The position numbers and the translations under genes are program-made. A stretch of DNA of 7,559 nt from Candidatus Merdimorpha stercoravium (GTDB taxonomy: Bacteria; Bacteroidota; Bacteroidia; Flavobacteriales; UBA1820). Positions 6,055 to 7,559 of the stretch are shown here, piece by piece (the stretch's first letter is position 1; each line of letters begins with the position of its first letter). The notes beneath the pieces were generated by a model that worked only from the letters and a program-made list of their open reading frames with translations, was not told the DNA's origin and did not search any database. The stretch covers positions 1 through 7,559 of the forward strand of contig DVLY01000153.1 in assembly GCA_018715295.1 (NCBI GenBank). The letters are read 5' to 3'.

Positions 6055-7559
6055 TCAATGCTTAAAATGGCGCGTTCCGGTGAACACCATCGGAATATCG
6101 TGCTCGTTGCAATAGTCGATCGACAACTGGTCGCGGATCGAACCCCCAGGCTGCACCACCGCGCGGATACCCGCCTTGTCGGCCATTTCCACCCCGTCGG
6201 CAAAGGGGAAATACGCATCGGAAGCCAGCACTGCACCCCGCAGGTCGAATTCGAAACTCTCAGCCTTCTCCACCGCCTGACGCAGCGCGTCGATCCGGGA
6301 AGTCTGACCGATGCCCGAAGCATACAGTTGGCGGTTCTTGGCCAGTACGATGGCGTTGCTCTTGGAATGCTTGCAGATCTTGGAAGCGAAGATCAGGTCG
6401 CGTATCTGTTCCTCGGTAGGAGCGGTACGGGTAACTACCTTCATGTCTTCGGCGCAATCGGTCTTGGTATTGCGGTCCTGCACCAGCACCCCGTTCAGGC
6501 ACGAGCGGACTTGTTTTTGCGGAAGAGCGAAATCCTTCTGCACCAGCACGATGCGGTTTTTCTTGTGTTTGAGCGTCTCGAGAGCCTCGTCGCTATACCC
6601 CGGGGCGATCACCACCTCGCAGAACAACTTGTCGATCTCGGCAGCCGTATCGGCCTCCACCTTGCGGTTGGCAATGAGCACCCCGCCGAAAGCCGACACC
6701 GGATCGCAGGCCAAAGCGTCCAGGTACGCCTGAAGGATGGTATCTCGGCTGGCCACCCCGCACGCATTGTTGTGCTTGAGGATGGCAAAAGTCGGCTCGT
6801 CCGGGAACTCGGCGATCAGTTCCACCGCAGCGGCAATATCCAACAGGTTGTTGTACGAGATTTCCTTGCCGTGCAACTGCTCGAACATATCCTCCAGATG
6901 GCCGTAGAAAGCCGCGTTCTGGTGCGGGTTTTCCCCGTAGCGCAGGTGCGTTTTCCCGTCGCGGGCCAGACGAAGGCAAGGCTCCTGCTGGTCGGCAGCG
7001 AAGTAATTGTAGATCGCAGCGTCGTATCCCGACGAAACGGCAAAGGCCCGCATGGCGAAATACCGGCGGTCTTCCAGGCTCGAAGCCGAACCGTTGGCCT
7101 GGATCATCTCCAGGAAACGCGGGTAGTCCTCCATCGAAGGCACGATCACCACGTCTTCGTAGTTTTTGGCTGCCCCGCGGATGAGCGAGATGCCGCCTAT
7201 GTCTATCTTTTCGATGATCTCCTGGGCCGAAGCACCGGAAGCCACCGTCTTTTCAAACGGATACAGATCGACGATCACGATATCGATCTCCTGAATGGAA
7301 TATTTCTCCATCTCCACCGCATCGGACGCATTGCCCCGACGACCGAGGATACCGCCGAATATTTTGGGGTGAAGGGTCTTCACGCGGCCTCCGAGGATCG
7401 AAGGATACGAAGTAACCTCCTCCACGGGAGTAACGGGGATCTTCAGGGATTCGATGAACTGCTGGGTCCCGCCGGTGGAGTACAGCTTGACGCCGTCCTT
7501 GTGCAGCTGACGCACGATCGGTTCGAGACCATCCTTGTGAAATACGGATATAAGGGCAG
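6055..7559 (-). CDS. purH: PurH, bifunctional AICAR formyltransferase / IMP cyclohydrolase, 5' end cut by window edge
   Basis: Catalyses the last two steps of de novo purine synthesis: formylation of AICAR with 10-formyl-THF, then ring closure to IMP, in the cytoplasm. The frame is open to the window edge; reading back from the GTG at 7515 adds ALISVFHKDGLEPIV, the normal PurH N-terminus, so that GTG is an internal valine and only about 5-10 residues are missing. About 500 codons are visible, against 529 residues in E. coli. The N-terminal MGS-like cyclohydrolase domain shows YSTGGT, GGRVKTLHP, GGILGRRG, DLYPFEKTV and DIGGISLIRGAAKN. The formyltransferase domain shows LRYGENPHQNA, the catalytic Lys-His in LKHNNACGV (codons at 6777-6772), SDAYFPFADGVE, QPGGSIRDQ and the C-terminal MVFTGTRHFKH. 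The stop is TGA. It lies 231 bases upstream of mreB, and its own promoter is outside the window. Confidence 0.98.
   Translation of the reverse strand, partial: ALISVFHKDGLEPIVRQLHKDGVKLYSTGGTQQFIESLKIPVTPVEEVTSYPSILGGRVKTLHPKIFGGILGRRGNASDAVEMEKYSIQEIDIVIVDLYPFEKTVASGASAQEIIEKIDIGGISLIRGAAKNYEDVVIVPSMEDYPRFLEMIQANGSASSLEDRRYFAMRAFAVSSGYDAAIYNYFAADQQEPCLRLARDGKTHLRYGENPHQNAAFYGHLEDMFEQLHGKEISYNNLLDIAAAVELIAEFPDEPTFAILKHNNACGVASRDTILQAYLDALACDPVSAFGGVLIANRKVEADTAAEIDKLFCEVVIAPGYSDEALETLKHKKNRIVLVQKDFALPQKQVRSCLNGVLVQDRNTKTDCAEDMKVVTRTAPTEEQIRDLIFASKICKHSKSNAIVLAKNRQLYASGIGQTSRIDALRQAVEKAESFEFDLRGAVLASDAYFPFADGVEMADKAGIRAVVQPGGSIRDQLSIDYCNEHDIPMVFTGTRHFKH

Noticed and set aside
1..7559. Mobile elements, CRISPR arrays, defence or toxin-antitoxin genes
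   Set aside because: No transposase or integrase, spaced repeats or foreign-looking genes were seen; the window is filled with housekeeping genes on one strand.

Overview
This window looks like ordinary chromosome from a GC-rich member of the Bacteroidota (order Bacteroidales). An Alistipes/Rikenellaceae-like genome is my best guess from the base composition and protein character, but the sequence alone does not prove the genus. The phylum call rests on three things: promoter elements of the Bacteroidota type (TTTG-N19-TAnnTTTG before the tRNA, and a TAnnTTTG box before mreB), the absence of strong Shine-Dalgarno sequences, and a purH-mreB-mreC-mreD-mrdA-rodA order that I recall as usual in this phylum. 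Every gene I can support lies on the minus strand, so transcription runs from high to low coordinates.

Layout in transcription order. purH (6055 to beyond 7559) encodes the bifunctional enzyme of the last two steps of IMP synthesis; its first few codons are cut off by the window edge. A 231-base gap (5824-6054) follows, holding two hairpins and a good -7 promoter box for mreB. Then comes the cell-elongation (Rod complex) cluster: mreB (actin-like filament), a 104-base gap with a striking perfect 20-bp inverted repeat inside a possible 27-codon ORF, mreC (periplasmic scaffold), mreD (membrane partner), mrdA/PBP2 (transpeptidase) and rodA (SEDS glycosyltransferase). mreC-mreD overlap by 8 bases, mreD-mrdA overlap by 7, and mrdA-rodA are separated by 1 base, so this block is almost certainly one transcript with coupled translation. 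A 73-base gap with its own promoter leads to a tRNA-Cys(GCA) cut off by the left edge.

Functionally, MreB organises the complex under the membrane, MreC and MreD link it to the periplasm and regulate it, RodA polymerises lipid II into glycan strands, and PBP2 cross-links them. All diagnostic active-site motifs are present, so the machine looks intact.

I found no defence system, mobile element, CRISPR array or evident new gene system. The observations most worth a second look are small: the perfect palindrome and overlapping mini-ORF between mreB and mreC, the C8 homopolymer within a conserved PBP2 motif, the 14-bp direct repeat that duplicates the rodA start codon, and the compound hairpin beside the mreB promoter.
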